Source: Aptenodytes patagonicus (taxonomy: Eukaryota > Chordata > Aves > Sphenisciformes > Spheniscidae). Taken from it: DNA of 64,000 nt. The DNA lies in the NCBI RefSeq assembly GCF_965638725.1, contig NC_134981.1, positions 39,894,849 through 39,958,848 of the forward strand. The letters are read 5' to 3'. Numbering within the stretch: position 1 is the stretch's first letter; the number at the start of each line of letters is the position of its first letter. A program made the translations under genes and the position numbers. Below are positions 23,295-35,325 of the stretch, one piece after another. Below the pieces are notes generated by a model. It was given only the letters and a program-made list of their open reading frames with translations, searched no databases and was not told the origin of the DNA.

Positions 23295-23811
23295 CTGTTG
23301 TAAATAGTTGAGAGATAAACGGCTGGATTAATCAAGCATACGTCAAGCATACAAGGCCACAGTTAACGAGCACATCGTGAGATAGATAAGTACTAGCAGA
23401 AACCAGACAAGGACAACCAAAACTGTAGCAAATGGCAGTGATGAGCCAATTTATGACCATATAAGGAGAAGGGCCCAAAGGTTCAAGAAAAATTCACCTC
23501 CTGCAAAGACCACAAGAGACCACCAGAGACCACCTAAGACACCTGTAGATGCTCCTAAGGACTCAAAATGCATGCATGAAAGACTATGCAAATATTATAA
23601 TTAGTTCTTAGAAATATAATGAATATGTATGATTATTCCAAGAAATTATTATGAATATGTATATCGAAGAGCCATATAAGGGACGGTTGATGCAGCATAC
23701 AGTGTGCATGCTAGGCGGAGAGATCCCCCATGCACCTGGTGCTGAATAAAGTAATGCCTGCTCTTTAATACACCCAGTGTTAAGGAGTTCTATTCCCGAT
23801 GTTCGGTGACA
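23295..23811 (+). mobile_element. Solo LTR of the GGTAACA/GGTGACA-ending family
   Basis: It has a CATATAAGGGA TATA-like block, AATAAAGTAATGCCTGCTC, and the end TTCGGTGACA. It shares the GACCACCAGAG and GAATATGTATAT blocks with the LTRs at 29256-29704 and 31850-32371. The left border is approximate. The sequence after it (23812-24175) holds nothing I can name. Confidence 0.65.
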
Positions 23812-24175
23812 TTAGGTTGTGTGATAAAGCTCATCTGCACAGCCACAAAGGAGCTCAGAGAGACAATGGCAGGAGGGGGACCCCAAATAATACCCTGTTG
23901 GGCTACTGCCAGGTCCATCACAGGGGCCATCAGCCCATCAAAGGCCCATCTGCACAAGCCCAGAGGAGCATGGGGTGCACAATGGAAGGCGGGAACCCAA
24001 ATCAAGGACTCCTGAGGAACAAACACCTTGTCAGGGTACCTCCAAGGGCTGTCCAAGCAGAGCCCTCAGCGCCACTGTCCAGGCGTGAAACCCATCATGA
24101 TGAGTCATCGGGAGCAGCTCTCCAGATCACCTTTCGGGCTAGAGGGGGTTGCTGGCTAGGGGTGGGACATATTTT

Positions 24176-24545
24176 GTGATTCAGGGGAAAAGCAGTTTGG
24201 GATCGCACAGAACTTATGAGATGTTTAGGGGAGGAACCAAAGGTAGGACAAGGGAGGGGTTTACGTGATTCTGGGAGGAACAAGAGTGGGAAAATAGAAT
24301 CATAGAATCATAGAACGGTTTGGGTAGGAAGGGACCTTTAAATATCACCTTTTATGCCCAGGGGTTGCATAAAAAATGGAGGGGTAAGGGGATAAAAAGG
24401 GCCAGTTGTGTGTAAATGATTTGCTGGTCAGTATGCTTCTCTGGCTATGCCCTGAGCCTGATCAACGCAGTCTGTCCTATTTTCTTGTTTAATTCCTTTC
24501 TAATTTTTTCCTAGGTGAGGGGTCTTTATTCTGTGTCCGTGTGTG
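24176..24545 (+). mobile_element. LTR of an ERV with a tandem-repeat leader
   Basis: A GATAAAAAGGG box, the U5-like GCCTGATCAACGCAGTCTG and a T-rich end are shared with 34400-34560. The borders are approximate. It is interrupted at 24294-24350 by a CR1 tail. Confidence 0.5.
24294..24350 (-). mobile_element. CR1 3'-tail micro-fragment
   Basis: Three ATAGAATC repeats followed by the AACGGTTTGGGTAGGAAGGG block are the reverse complement of the terminal ~55 bp of CR1. It is an extreme 5' truncation. Confidence 0.75.
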
Positions 24546-25115
24546 TATAGGGGTGTGAGTGTGAGCAACTGGAGCCAGGCCATGGGTCAGAGGGCCCCTG
24601 TGTCTGTGGTGCCAGTGACTGTAGCGAATGAAGGTGTGTGAGTGAGTGTGTGATTGCTAGCAAAGGTCAAGCCAGTCTAGATGACACGTAGGTAAAGTGG
24701 CTTGGGAGCAAGGGAGTGAGTGGGTCTCTAAGGGCCAGCTCTGAGTGCGAGAGTGCCTGTGTATCTCTAGGGGTGACGGCACAAGGGGATTGGCTGTGGG
24801 ACTAGGGGAGTCCTGGCCAGCTATGTGTGTGCGCAAGACAGACTGTACCAGCAACTGGAGTAGGACTGTAGCCTCAGGGGCTTGTATGTCCAGATGCCAG
24901 CAAATGAGAAGACTGGGATCCAGGGGACTGAATGTCTGAGCCCAGCTGCTAGAGGGATCCACGTTGTACATATATCTATATATATTCTCAGTAGTGACCT
25001 TCCATCCTGTCCAGCCAGAGAGGGGAGAAGGATGAGGCCATTGGTACTGTTTATGTTCATGTTGGTGCTCTGAGTGTCTGTAATATGTGTGGCTGGCCAT
25101 GTATATGTATATAGT
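24546..25115 (+). repeat. ERV leader made of degenerate tandem repeats, left half
   Basis: The stretch is GT-rich and repeats variants of AACTGGAGCCAGG and GTGTGAGTGTG. It is homologous to 34571-35520. The leader resumes at 29922 after the nested insertions, ending near the CTAGCTACTGGTTGGACC block at about 30000. Confidence 0.55.
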
Positions 25116-25741
25116 TGTTGTGGTTTAACCCGGTAGGCAGCTAAACACCACACAGCCATTCGCTCACTCCCCCTGCCACCCCAGTGGGATGGGGGAGAGA
25201 ATCAGGAAAAAAAAAGTAAAATTCGTGGGTCGAAATAAAGACAGTTTAATAGGACAAAAAAGGAAGGGAAAAATAATAATAATAATAATGATAAAAGAAT
25301 ATACAAAATAAATGATGCACAATACAATTGCTCACCACCCGCCGACCGATGCCCAGCCAGTTCCCGAGCAGCGGTCACCCCTCCCCCGGCTAATTCCCCC
25401 CAGTTTATAGATTGAGCATAGAATCATAGAATCATTAAGGTTGGAAAAGACCTCTAAGATCATCGAGTCCAACCATCGACCCAACACCACCATGCCCACT
25501 AAACCATGTCCCTAAGCGCCTCATCTACTTGTCTTTTAAATACCTCCAGGGATGGGGACTCAACCACTTCCCTGGGCAGCTTGTTCCAATGTTTAACCAC
25601 TCTTTCAGTAAAGAAATTTTTCCTTACATCCAATCTAAACCTCCCCTGGCACAACTTGAGGCCATTTCCTCTCGTCCTATCGCTAGTTACTTGGGAGAAG
25701 AGACCGACACCCACCTCGCTACAACCTCCTTTCAGGTAGTT

Positions 25742-26944
25742 TTAGAGAGCGATGAGGTCCCCCCTCAGCCTCCTCTTCTCCAGACGAAACAGTCCCAGTT
25801 CCCTCAGCCGCTCCTCATAAGACTTGTTCTCCAGACCCCTCACCAGCCTCGTTGCCCTTCTCTGGACACGCTCCAGCACCTCAGTGTCCTTGTAGTGAGG
25901 GGCCCAAAACTGAACGCAGTAGTCGAGGTGCGGCCTCACCAGGGCCGAGTACAGGGGCATGATCACTTCCCTACTCCTACTGGCCACACTATTTCTGATA
26001 CAGGCCAGGATGCCATTGGCCTTCTTGGCCGCCTGGGCACACTGCCGGCTCATGTTCAGCCGGCTGTTGACCAGCACCCCCAGGTCCTTTTCCACTGGGC
26101 AGCCTTCCAGCCACTCTTCCCCAAGCCTGTAGCGCTGCATGGGGTTGTTGTGACCCAAGTGCAGGACCCGGCACTTGGCCTTGTTGAATCTCATACAGTT
26201 GGCCTCGGCCCATCGATCCAGCCTGTCCAGATCCCTCTGCAGAACCTTCCTACCCTCGAGCAGATCAACTCTCCCGCCCAACTTGGTGTCGTCTGCAAAC
26301 TTACTGAGGGTGCCCTCAATCCCCTCATCCAGATCATTGATAAAGATATTGAACAAGACCGGCCCCAAAACTGAGCCCTGGGGAACACCGCTCGTGACTG
26401 GCCGCCAACCGGATGTAACTCCATTCACCACAACTCTCTGGGCCCGGCCGTCCAGCCAGTTTTTTATCCAGCGCAGAGTACACCTGTCTAAGCCGTGAGC
26501 CACCAGCTTCTCTAGGAGAATGCTGTGGGAGACGGTGTCAAAGGCCTTACTGAAGTCCAGGTAGACCACATCCACAGCCTTTCCCTCATCCACTAGGCGG
26601 GTCACCTGGTCATAGAAGGAGATCAGGTTGGTCAAGCAGGACCTGCCTCTCATGAATCCGTGCTGGCTAGGCCGGATCCCCTGGTTGTCCCGCTCATGCC
26701 TTGTGAGCGCCCTCAAGATGAACCGCTCCATAATCTTCCCCGGCACCGAGGTCAGGCTGACAGGCCTGTAGTTCCCCGGATCCTCCTTCCGGCCCTTCTT
26801 GTAGATGGGCGTCACATTGGCAAGCCTCCAGTTGTCCGGGACCTCCCCCGTTAACCAGGACTGGTGATAAATGATGGAGAGTGGCTTGGCAAGCTCCTCC
26901 ACCAGCTCCCTCAGCACTCTCAGGTGGATCCCATCCGGCCCCAT
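25742..26944 (-). CDS. CR1 reverse transcriptase, open fragment of ORF2 (transposable element)
   Basis: This is a 400-codon uninterrupted frame. Starting from [14 protein letters not shown], it includes RT block 1-2 ([19 protein letters not shown]), motif A ([12 protein letters not shown]), motif B ([15 protein letters not shown]) and motif C with the catalytic pair in FADDTKLGG. Thumb and C-terminal CR1 sequence ends near [18 protein letters not shown]. All three catalytic aspartates are present. The upstream part is inverted and the endonuclease is missing, so no complete ORF2 can be made. Confidence 0.85.
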   Translation of the reverse strand: MGPDGIHLRVLRELVEELAKPLSIIYHQSWLTGEVPDNWRLANVTPIYKKGRKEDPGNYRPVSLTSVPGKIMERFILRALTRHERDNQGIRPSQHGFMRGRSCLTNLISFYDQVTRLVDEGKAVDVVYLDFSKAFDTVSHSILLEKLVAHGLDRCTLRWIKNWLDGRAQRVVVNGVTSGWRPVTSGVPQGSVLGPVLFNIFINDLDEGIEGTLSKFADDTKLGGRVDLLEGRKVLQRDLDRLDRWAEANCMRFNKAKCRVLHLGHNNPMQRYRLGEEWLEGCPVEKDLGVLVNSRLNMSRQCAQAAKKANGILACIRNSVASRSREVIMPLYSALVRPHLDYCVQFWAPHYKDTEVLERVQRRATRLVRGLENKSYEERLRELGLFRLEKRRLRGDLIAL

Positions 26945-27121
26945 AGACTTGTGAGTGTCCAGGTGGCGTAGCAGGTCGTTGACTGCTTCCTCTTGGATTA
27001 TGGGGGGTTCATCCTGCTCGCCGTCCCTGTCTTCCAGCTCGGGGGGCTGAATACCCTGAGGATAACTGGTCTGCCTGTTAAAGACTGAGGCAAAGAAGGC
27101 ATTAAGTACCTCAGCCTTTTC

Positions 27122-27568
27122 CTGTTCAGGACACTGGTTGAGAGAGTCCCTTGGGAGACAGTCCTGAAGGGCAAACGGGTCCAGGAAGGCTGGACGTTCT
27201 TCAAGAAGGAAGTCTTAAAGGTGCAGGAGCAGGCTGTCCCCATATGCCGTAAGAAGAACGGGCGGGGAAGATGACCGGCCTGGCTGAACGGGGAGCTCTT
27301 GCTGGGAGTCAGGAAAAAAAGGAGAGTTTACCGCTTGTGGAAGAAGGGGCAGGCAACTCAAGAAGAGTACAGGGATCTCGTTAGGTCATGCAGAGAGGAA
27401 ATGAGAAAGGCAAAAGCCCAGCTAGAACGCAATCTGGCCGCTGTCATTAAAGACAATAAAAAAAGTTTTTACAAATATATTAATGACAAAAAGAGAGCCA
27501 AGGAGAACCTCCATCCTTTATTGGATGCGGGGGGGAACGTTGTCACTGAGGATGAGGAAAAGGCTGAG
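27122..27568 (+). mobile_element. Inverted 447-bp CR1 linker segment
   Basis: It encodes on the + strand the part of ORF2 ([20 protein letters not shown] region) that should directly precede the - strand RT. Copies of GGAAAAGGCTGAG lie at both breakpoints (27107-27121 reversed, and 27556-27568). Confidence 0.85.
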
Positions 27569-28067
27569 TTTAAAGCCCTCTTGATAAGCCCCACCAATTC
27601 ATGGGCGAGAATCCTTTTCCCCCTGCGAGACAGCTGAACTCCATTTGTTGCCAGCAGGCCTGGTGCTGTGTAAACCTCCCCATGATCAAAAAAGCAAAAA
27701 TTCCGTCGATGGCACCAGCCCCTGAGCCACGTGTTGATCAGGTGTGTTTTCCTGTTCCTTTCAGTATTCTTCCCTGCTGCTGTAGGGATTGAGGAAAACA
27801 CTACCTGTGCTCCTGATCCTTCAACCTATCGCCCCAGTGCCCTGAAGTCCCTCTTGATCGCTTCTGGACTTCTCTCCGCAACCTCATCACTGCCAGCCTG
27901 TATAACCAACAGCGGGTAGTAGTCGGAAGGCCGTACCAGACCAGGGAGCTTCCTAGTAATGTCTCTGACCCGGGCCTCAGGGAGGCAGCAGACTTCCCTG
28001 CGGGATGGGTCCGGTCAGCATATTAGGCCCTCTGTTCCCCTCAGAAGGGAATCGCCTACGACAGTTA

Positions 28068-28461
28068 TGTTACCGTAAGTAGGCAGATGAAAAACTCTCT
28101 AAGACTCAATTTGGAGTTTTAGAAAGCAGGCATTTTTTATTGCGGCGCCGGGCGCATAGGGGATCGCTCCACCTAGTGTGCGTTCCGGGCTGCTCAACTA
28201 TGGGAGTTATGTACAATCAGAATATACATATTCATTAGATTTCTAAGAAATTATTAGCATATTCATGTTATTTCTTGGAACTCATTAACATATGCAGAAG
28301 ACTTTAACGCATGCGCTCTTATGTTCATTGGTGGTCTTCCAGGGTCCTCTGGTGGTCGTCGATAGTCTTCCTCACTGTGTCCGCTAGTTGAACTCAGTCT
28401 TTTTACCTAGTTGCAGTAGCTGATTTCAGCATAACTTCCTTATCCATTCCACCCCTGTACA
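28068..28461 (-). mobile_element. Solo LTR inserted in CR1 ORF1, reverse strand
   Basis: It starts TGTTACCGTAAGT and ends near CCCCTGTACA. It is the reverse complement of the 29256 type, including GGCGCCGGGCGCA and the GCAGGCATTCTTTATT-like polyadenylation region. I found no exact target duplication. Confidence 0.8.
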
Positions 28462-28516
28462 CAGAGCTTCAAGGATTCCTTTTATCTATGGAATGTCCAG
28501 TCTGCAGAACATTTAG

Positions 28517-29168
28517 TTACTTCGCTTCGACAAAGAAAACCGTATGTCTCTTTAGCATTTCGGTATCAGTTACCCTCCTTTTTTTCTTAGCAGAGGCAGT
28601 CATAATGTGTGGGGCTGACTGCCTCACCCTAGGCAACCCCCTGGATGGACCTTCATCTACATCCTCATTTGCCTGGCCCTCAAGTTCCAGGGCCCCATAT
28701 CTGTTGTGTAAGGGCAACTGGGAAGGTGAGGGAGGCCCGGCAGGGCATCGCCTGGCACCTTGAGCAGGGACCTGTTTCCATCCCCCCCGCCCCCCCTCCG
28801 CCATCACTTAGGTCCCCTCCTTCTGCCTGGTGGCAAGAGGGCAGGGGATCCTCTGCTTCTTGTAGAGCCTCCATTTGCTGCCTTTGCCTCAGGGTTGGTA
28901 AGGTGTGGCTCCACCAATCTATCTCCCTCTCACACTCCCAGATACTCCTCAACCTTTCCACTTCCTCCTTCAGCTCTGCTACCAGGCTGAGCAGATCATC
29001 CACCTGGTCACACTGCACACAGGTGTTGTCTCTGCTGCCCTCCAGTACAAGTGACAGGCTTAGGCACTCCCTGCAGCCAGCGACCTGGACAGCTGTATGC
29101 TTGTGTGAGGGCTCCATCTGGGTCGCCACATTTCTTCTGGCGATGGCTTTCGGCCGAGTGGAAACCAT
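28517..29168 (-). pseudogene. CR1 ORF1 N-terminal part (transposable element)
   Basis: The frame at 28680-29168 encodes a cysteine pair (TCVQCDQ) and a coiled coil (AELKEEVERLRSIWECE) followed by a Gly/Pro-rich stretch. This is the usual start of CR1 ORF1, an RNA-binding chaperone-like protein. It is cut off from its esterase half by the LTR at 28068-28461. Confidence 0.75.
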
Positions 29169-29255
29169 AGCTGTGATTACGTCAGCACTCAGAAGTATAG
29201 TTCCAGATCCTCAAAAGAATAGGAGGGAATGATAACATCAGTGTTCAGAAGTATA

Positions 29256-29704
29256 TGTAACACCCTGTAACAGTAATAGGAGAGAACAAGGGCAAACCAT
29301 ACATCAATAGTTAACCTTTAAAGTTAACCTTTAAGAAAGACAAGAATGACTCAGACTGAAGGACGCCAAATTGAAGAGGTGAGCAAAAGGACACAGTGAG
29401 GAAGACTATTGACGACCACCAGAGGACCCTGAGAGACCACCAATGGACATAAGAGTGCATGCATTAAAGACTTTTACATATGTTGATGAGTTCCAGGAAG
29501 TAACATGAATATGCTAATCATTACTAGGAAATCTAATGAATATGTATATTCTAATTGTATATAACTTCTGAAGTTGAACAACTCGGCGTGCACATTAGGT
29601 TGGAATGATCCCCTGTGCGCCCGGCGCCGCAATAAAGAATGCCTGCTTTCTAAAACTCCAAATTGAGTCTTTGAGAGTTTTTAATCTGCCGACTTACGGT
29701 AACA
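29256..29704 (+). mobile_element. Solo LTR, TGTAAC to GGTAACA
   Basis: This 449-bp LTR has CGGCGCCGCAATAAAGAATG (polyadenylation signal) and the U5 end ACTTACGGTAACA. It lies in inverted orientation to the copy at 28068-28461, with about 790 bp between them. Confidence 0.8.
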
Positions 29705-30084
29705 GTCCTGGCTGTGCCCCCTCCCAGCTTCTTGTGCACCTCCAGCCTTCTCAGTCGGTAGAGCATGGGAAGCTGAAAAGTCCTTGTCTAGTGTAAGCAC
29801 TGCTTAGCAACAACTAAAACATCCGTGTGTTATCAACATTATTCTCATCCTAAATCGAAAACACAGCACTATACCAGCTACTAGGAGGAAAATTAACTCT
29901 ATCCCAGCCAAAACCAGGACAGTAGTGTATATGTGTATATGTGTGCTTTGTGTGTGTGTGCACCTGCTGGGAATACATCTTCAGCCTAGCTACTGGTTGG
30001 ACCAGGGGGCATGGAGCAGCGGCAGCCTCGCCTGTCTTGGGCTGTTATATCCGTCATGATATATTTTCCTCTAACTTTTACTAG

Positions 30085-30485
30085 TAAGACTGGCCTTCAG
30101 GAATCCCAGGTCTCAGAGACCAGGGGGAAAGTCTGGAGCAAGGAAGACATACCCTTGGTGGAAGAGGTTCAGGTCAGGGAATACTTAAGCAAACTGGACA
30201 CACATAAGTCCATGGGCCCTGATGGGATGCACCCACAAGTGCTGAGGGAGCTGGCTGATGTCATTGCAAGGATGCTTTCAATAATCTTTGAATTAGTATG
30301 GCAATTGGGAGAGGTTCCTGAGGACTGGAAGAAATCAAATGTCACTCCTATCTTCAAAAAGGGCAGGAAAAGAAGGCCCAGGGAACTACAGGCTGCTCAG
30401 CCTCACCTCGACCATGGGAAGGTGATGGAGCAACTAATCCTGGGCACCATTTCCAGGCACATGGAGGACAAGAAGGTGAGCAGGA
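30085..30485 (+). pseudogene. CR1 RT N-terminal fragment
   Basis: The open frame contains [28 protein letters not shown] and KVMEQLILGTISRHME, the fingers region of CR1 RT. Both ends are truncated. The GNYRP block is garbled and the polymerase motifs A to C are missing. The sequence before it (29922-30084) is the tail of the ERV leader. Confidence 0.8.
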
Positions 30486-30674
30486 ACAAAGGTGATCGTG
30501 CAACAAAACTGGGCACAGAGGAGAACAAGGAGATGTAATCCCTCATTCTCTCCACAAGATAACTCACCCAGTGGAGAAATGGTATCAATGCCAGGGCTCT
30601 ATGCCAGCCCAGGTGCATGGCCATTACTTTTATCCAGATGTTCCCAGGCACAGTGAAACAGAGATAAGCAGAGA

Positions 30675-31181
30675 AAATGGAAGGTAAGAAGACTCGTGGA
30701 TCGAGATAATGGCAGTTAAATAGGGAAAGCAAAAGCTGTGCGCACAAGCAAAGCAAAAGGAGGAATTCATTCAGTACTTCCCATCTGCAGGCAGGTGTCC
30801 AGCCACTTCCTGGAAAGCAGGGCCTCAGGGCGCATAACGGTTGCTTGGGAAGACAAACGCCATAACCAGAAATGTCCCCCCACTTCCTCCTTTCCCTGAG
30901 CTTTTATTGCTGAGTACAACATCATATGGTATGGAATATCCCTTTGCTCAGTACAGGTCAGCTATCCCAGCTCCCAACTTCTTGCCTACTCCCAGCCTAC
31001 TTGCTGGCAGGGGGCAGGGCAGAGTGGGAAACAGAGAAGGCCTTGATGTTGTGCAAGCACTGTCCAGCAATAGCCAAAACACCGGTGTGTTATCAACACT
31101 GTTTTAGCCACAAATACAAAGCACAGCACCATATGGGCTGCTCTGAAGAAAGTTACCTCCATCCTAGGCAGACCCAGTACA
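30675..31181 (-). mobile_element. LTR of the TGTACTGGGTCTG family, 3' truncated
   Basis: On the - strand it begins TGTACTGGGTCTGCC at 31181 and follows the LTR at 57024-57619 block by block down to about 30675. The terminal part is missing. The next stretch, 31182-31849, holds nothing recognised. Confidence 0.75.
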
Positions 31182-31849
31182 AAGGGAAAGCAAAAAGTTC
31201 ACTTACAGACTCTGAAAACAAGGCAACTGAGATACATCCATTCTTGAAAAATCTACATATAAAAGAACAATGAAATAATGGCAGCTTCACAATACACCAT
31301 CTCTTTTATAAAAAACAAAACATCACTTTCCTGTTGGCTTCTCAAAATATCAGCATCTAATTTTAAGGTAAACAATGGGGGAAAAAAACCCAGGAAAAAT
31401 ATGTAGTAAAGTACATGGTATGTAACACATGCTCAAGACAGGCCACGGTTCTCAGTGTAAGTTTGGCATTCTTTATACACTTGAGGCTAAATTCCAGTAG
31501 ATCAGGAAAATTCATTTTTGCTGACCCCTTAATTTTCCTTCAAGTTCTCTTGCTACCAACCTTTCTGTCTTGCTTTTTGATTCCTCTCCCTTCCCCCACT
31601 GCCTATTGTTTTACTCTTGTAGAAATAAATTTACTAAGCAAGCCGGATGTACATGTTGGACTGATACCAACATTTTATAATTAAGTCCTACCTCCACAAA
31701 GTCCCATGGAGCAATCAGTGTGTTGAAGATTATCTTAAGTTTTACTGAATCTTTCTATATTTTGTGTTTGTTTGTGAAATAAGCAACTTATAAGAACATC
31801 TTGATTTAAGAAGTTAGCCTCTATGTTAACATTATGTATGGGTTGCTGT

Positions 31850-32371
31850 GTTACTTGTTATCTGAAGCTGTGTTGCTTGAAGTCCCTATTCTCTGGACCA
31901 TGTTAGCCTTAGTCCTTATTTTCTGGACCATAACCAGAGCCCCTAGGTTCTATTGTATATGGGATGAGTTATTTGACAACCTGGCAAGGTAGATATCTAG
32001 CTGGCCAACTTGGCAACAAAACTTACTTTTAAGGTATCCTGAAGTGAACTGCCTTCATTATAATATTAAAAGACATACCCACAGGTCAAGAAGACCCTTG
32101 CCCAGGTGAAGACCCTTCCCCCGTGCAAGCGTAGTAACAGAAGAGAATGACACAGCAGATATTATAATTATATGTAAATCACTAACCAATCATTGTAACT
32201 GGGAGTGTACTACCTTGTAATTTTTGTGTATAAATGTAACTGTGAACTCGGCATAGGTGTGCTTGATTTGTGGAAATTCCACCTTGCACCCGGCGCCGCA
32301 ATAAAGAATGCCTGCTTTCTAAAACTCTAAATTGAGTCTTAGAGAGTTCTTCATCTGCCCACTTACGGTAA
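31850..32371 (+). mobile_element. Solo LTR ending GGTAACA
   Basis: CCCGGCGCCGCAATAAAG and the 60-bp U5 end match 29256-29704 closely. The U3 part is more diverged and its left border near 31850 is a guess. The following stretch, 32372-33873, holds no recognised gene or repeat. Confidence 0.65.
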
Positions 32372-33873
32372 CAAGTATGCAGCAAAAGGAAAAAAATACT
32401 ACAGCTGGGAACATACTGTATGTTTGTAGTTAATGCATCTGAAACAGACAACAAAGATTTCCTAGACACTGATTTCTCAGTTAAAACTTCAAGCTAAGCA
32501 TACAGATAGTATAATAACAGCATATATCTGTCAAAGCAATTTTCTCCATTTCTGAATTAGACAGAGCATAGACTTTATGGAGATGAGAAATGTAGCCATA
32601 ACTCAACCCAAGCCCTGGGAAAAAGAATGCTACAATTAGGGTCTAGAAAAAAACCGCAGAACCACACAACCAACCTGTTAGAGAATCTGACTGGACAGTA
32701 ACGTTGAACAGAAAAGGCCTTGCTGACTTTATGTATCAGACAGACTGCCTTAAAGACTATTTTGGCCAACATTTTCTATTAAGCATGATGTTTCCTAGCA
32801 TACATATGATTTATATTGTTTACAAGTATAAGGAGTCACAGATGGTGAAATTTATTCCTGTGCTGAACTAATACAATGCTTAGACCGTTCTACGTATTCA
32901 AACTAAAACTCAAGTGAGAGCTAAGCAATATACAAGCTTCTTGTTGGCCTCTGTTGCAGGGATGAATTTTATGCAGGTTTTGGATAAAGTCCCACCTGGA
33001 TGTGAACCAGAATCATGATCTAATCCTGAGGAATGAAGAACAAAGGAGTGAACTTGTTAAACAGATACTTAAATCTGTATGATGAGAGATACTTATGCTT
33101 TCAAAAAGGAGGTGTCCTTGAGCAGGACTGGTCAGAACAAGAAGCCATCTCAGACTGGGTAAAAGTTGGGTCTTCTCTTTGGAGTGATCAATGATCAGAA
33201 CATAAACTCTTAGAGATCCACAGTCCTGCAAACAAGGAGAGGCAAAGAACAGAATATTGTTGCTTCCCAAAACTATGGATGCTTTTAGCTCAAATATTTT
33301 CCTATGCACAAAGGACTGTATAAATAGTCCACAACAATTAAAGAGATCATCAGGAAGTTTGCAATTTTAGTTCATTCCACTTATCTAGTGGCAAACACTT
33401 TTGACATTGCTGTTTCAACTCATACACCTTTCAGAGACATAAAAAACCCCAAATCCTACATGTAAATTGTTTAGTAGCTTCATCTTCGTGGCCTGCTTGA
33501 ATAAGTACAAAGTCATACAAAACAAAGTAAGAGAAACACTGTTAGGAATCTTTTTAAGTTAAAAAAAAGACTAAGTAAACACTTTTTTACTATTTAAAAG
33601 CTATTATTGTTATGAGTATCCTCCAAGGTAATTTTAATTGAAAGAATTTAGAGTAGAAGGCTTTTCCCTGTTTATTTTGTATTTTTGATAACAGCTTACC
33701 TCTAGTCAGCTTCACAATTTCGTCTGTCACAACTAATCAGGGAAAGAAAACACTTCTTCAGAAACAGAGAAATGTGACTATAAATTGACTGAAGGTCAGA
33801 CAGTACAGAAATTGTTTTAACTTTAAAAACATCCCCCTCAAAGCAAAACATTGACTTGAAGTACAGATTGCAA

Positions 33874-34246
33874 GGGTATGTGGAAGGAGAGTGTCTGCTC
33901 CTTTAAGGGTATCTGGTCAAGGACCTTTCTCAGTGCAACAAGGGATAATAAGAAAAGGAGGAAGCCATAAACAAGAACATGCAGGGACACAAACCTGACC
34001 TACAAATGATAAGGGAGGCAATGATGAGAACCAAACCTGGTCAGTCACACTAATTGATGAGGGTATGTGGGAGCGTGAATATGTTTATTCCAGCAAGGTT
34101 ATCTGATCAGGGACCTGGTCAACTGGGAAACCAAGGGAAAAGGGGGAAGCCAGAAACCAAAATATACCAAGACACAGACCTGACAGAGCAAACATGGAGA
34201 CAATGACAAGAAACAAACCTCGCCAGTCACACCAGTTGATGGGCTA
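33874..34246 (+). repeat. Diverged 187-bp direct duplication
   Basis: Two copies, 33874-34060 and 34061-34246, both start GGGTATGTGG. They share blocks such as ATCTG.TCA.GGACCT, GGAAGCCA.AAAC and CCAGTCACAC. They differ at perhaps a quarter of positions and probably belong to the U3 of the following LTR. Confidence 0.7.
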
Positions 34247-35288
34247 TCAAGAAACCACAGGCACCACTTCCAGGAAGATTAACCTGGACTTTGCAACTGA
34301 TAAGACTGTAAACCAGGAGGAGATCCCGGACTGGGAGGGGTGCGGGAATCGATAGAGCTGTACAAACCCATGAGGGGATGTGCAGGGGAAGGGAGAGCAG
34401 GGAGGAACAAAGAGAGGGGGGGTAGACAAAAAAGGGTATAAAAGGTGCCGGTCACATGTAAAATGGGGCCGGTCAGTACACTTGTCTGGCTGAGCCCTGT
34501 GCCTGATCACTGCAGTCTGTCCTATCTTCTTATATCTTCTTATTAAATCTTTCCTTAACTATCTCTGTGCGTAATCTCACTCTCTATCTGGTGTATGTGT
34601 GCTGCAAGGACTAAGTGCCAGCTACTGGTGAGACCTGTATGTGTGAGTGGATTTGGTGCCAGCTACTGGAGTCAGACCAGGGGTGCGGGTGCCCCCGGCC
34701 TGTGGTGTCAGCTAATGGAGCAAGTGGAGTCTCAGCATCAGCTACTGGAGTGAGTGGGGGTCTTTAACTTCCAGCCACTGGGGTGGGAATGGTGTGTGTT
34801 CCCAAAAGCAGATACTGAGGGGACTGGTGTGAGTGAGGCAAATGAGGGGCTCAGCGCTAGAGGCTGGAGCAGGACCATGGGTCACAGCCTGTGTGCCTGG
34901 TGCTGTCTGCTGTGGGGGGGTCTGTATCTTCTCCAAACTTGGTGTGCGTAGGGTGTGCGTGTGTATTCGCTAGCAAACTTTAAGCTGGACTAGCAGGTGA
35001 GTAAGGGACCCATGAAGCAGGTAAGGGGGCCCGGGATCCGGGCAGGGGTGCCAGGCAGACAGAGGGGCCGTGCCAGTACTCAAGGGATCCGCAAATGTGC
35101 GTGTGCTTGTAAACCTAGAGAGTGGTGTGTGTGTTTGTGCCTTCACTAGTGACCTTCTATCTCTACCAGCCAAAGAGGAGGAAGGGGACTTGGCTGTCTG
35201 TGTTTATGTTTTATGTGAGTCCTGTATATAGGTGCTCTTGAAGGCAGCACCTTGTCCATGGCAATCTGTGTGACTGGCTGTCAGTGTT

Positions 35289-35325
<37 letters not shown>

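Larger units (their letters stand above)
25417..29255 (-). mobile_element. Long CR1 LINE, reverse strand, with internal inversion and inserted LTR
   Basis: The 3' tail is at 25417-25445 and the RT is at 25742-26944. A 447-bp segment at 27122-27568 is inverted. The ORF1 esterase part (GDSLLRG-type motif) is at 27569-28067. An LTR at 28068-28461 interrupts it, and the ORF1 N-terminal part continues to about 29170. That part has a CVQCDQ cysteine pair and a leucine-rich coiled coil (LLSLVAELKEEVERLRS). The endonuclease between ORF1 and the linker is deleted. Confidence 0.85.
25116..29921 (-). mobile_element. ERVL-type LTR split by later insertions (25116-25416 and 29705-29921)
   Basis: The left part starts TGTTGTGGTTTAACCC and runs to TTTATAGATTGAGCAT. 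The right part starts GTCCTGGCTGTGCCCC and ends AAACCAGGACA. Together they form one - strand LTR like that at 52562-53134, with about 50 bp lost at the split. The outer flanks ATAGT and GTAGT agree at four of five bases, which fits the 5-bp target duplication of this family. It carries the tRNA-Lys-like 21-mer at 29750-29770. Confidence 0.8.

Noticed and set aside
25529-26374. 281-codon + strand frame
   Set aside because: It is antisense to the CR1 reverse transcriptase, which has all RT motifs on the other strand.
27122-27568. Classic twin-priming 5' inversion
   Set aside because: The ORF1 part upstream is in the same orientation as the RT, so only an internal segment is inverted.
35292-35324. 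GT repeat as a regulatory element
   Set aside because: It is a plain dinucleotide microsatellite inside an ERV leader with no further support.
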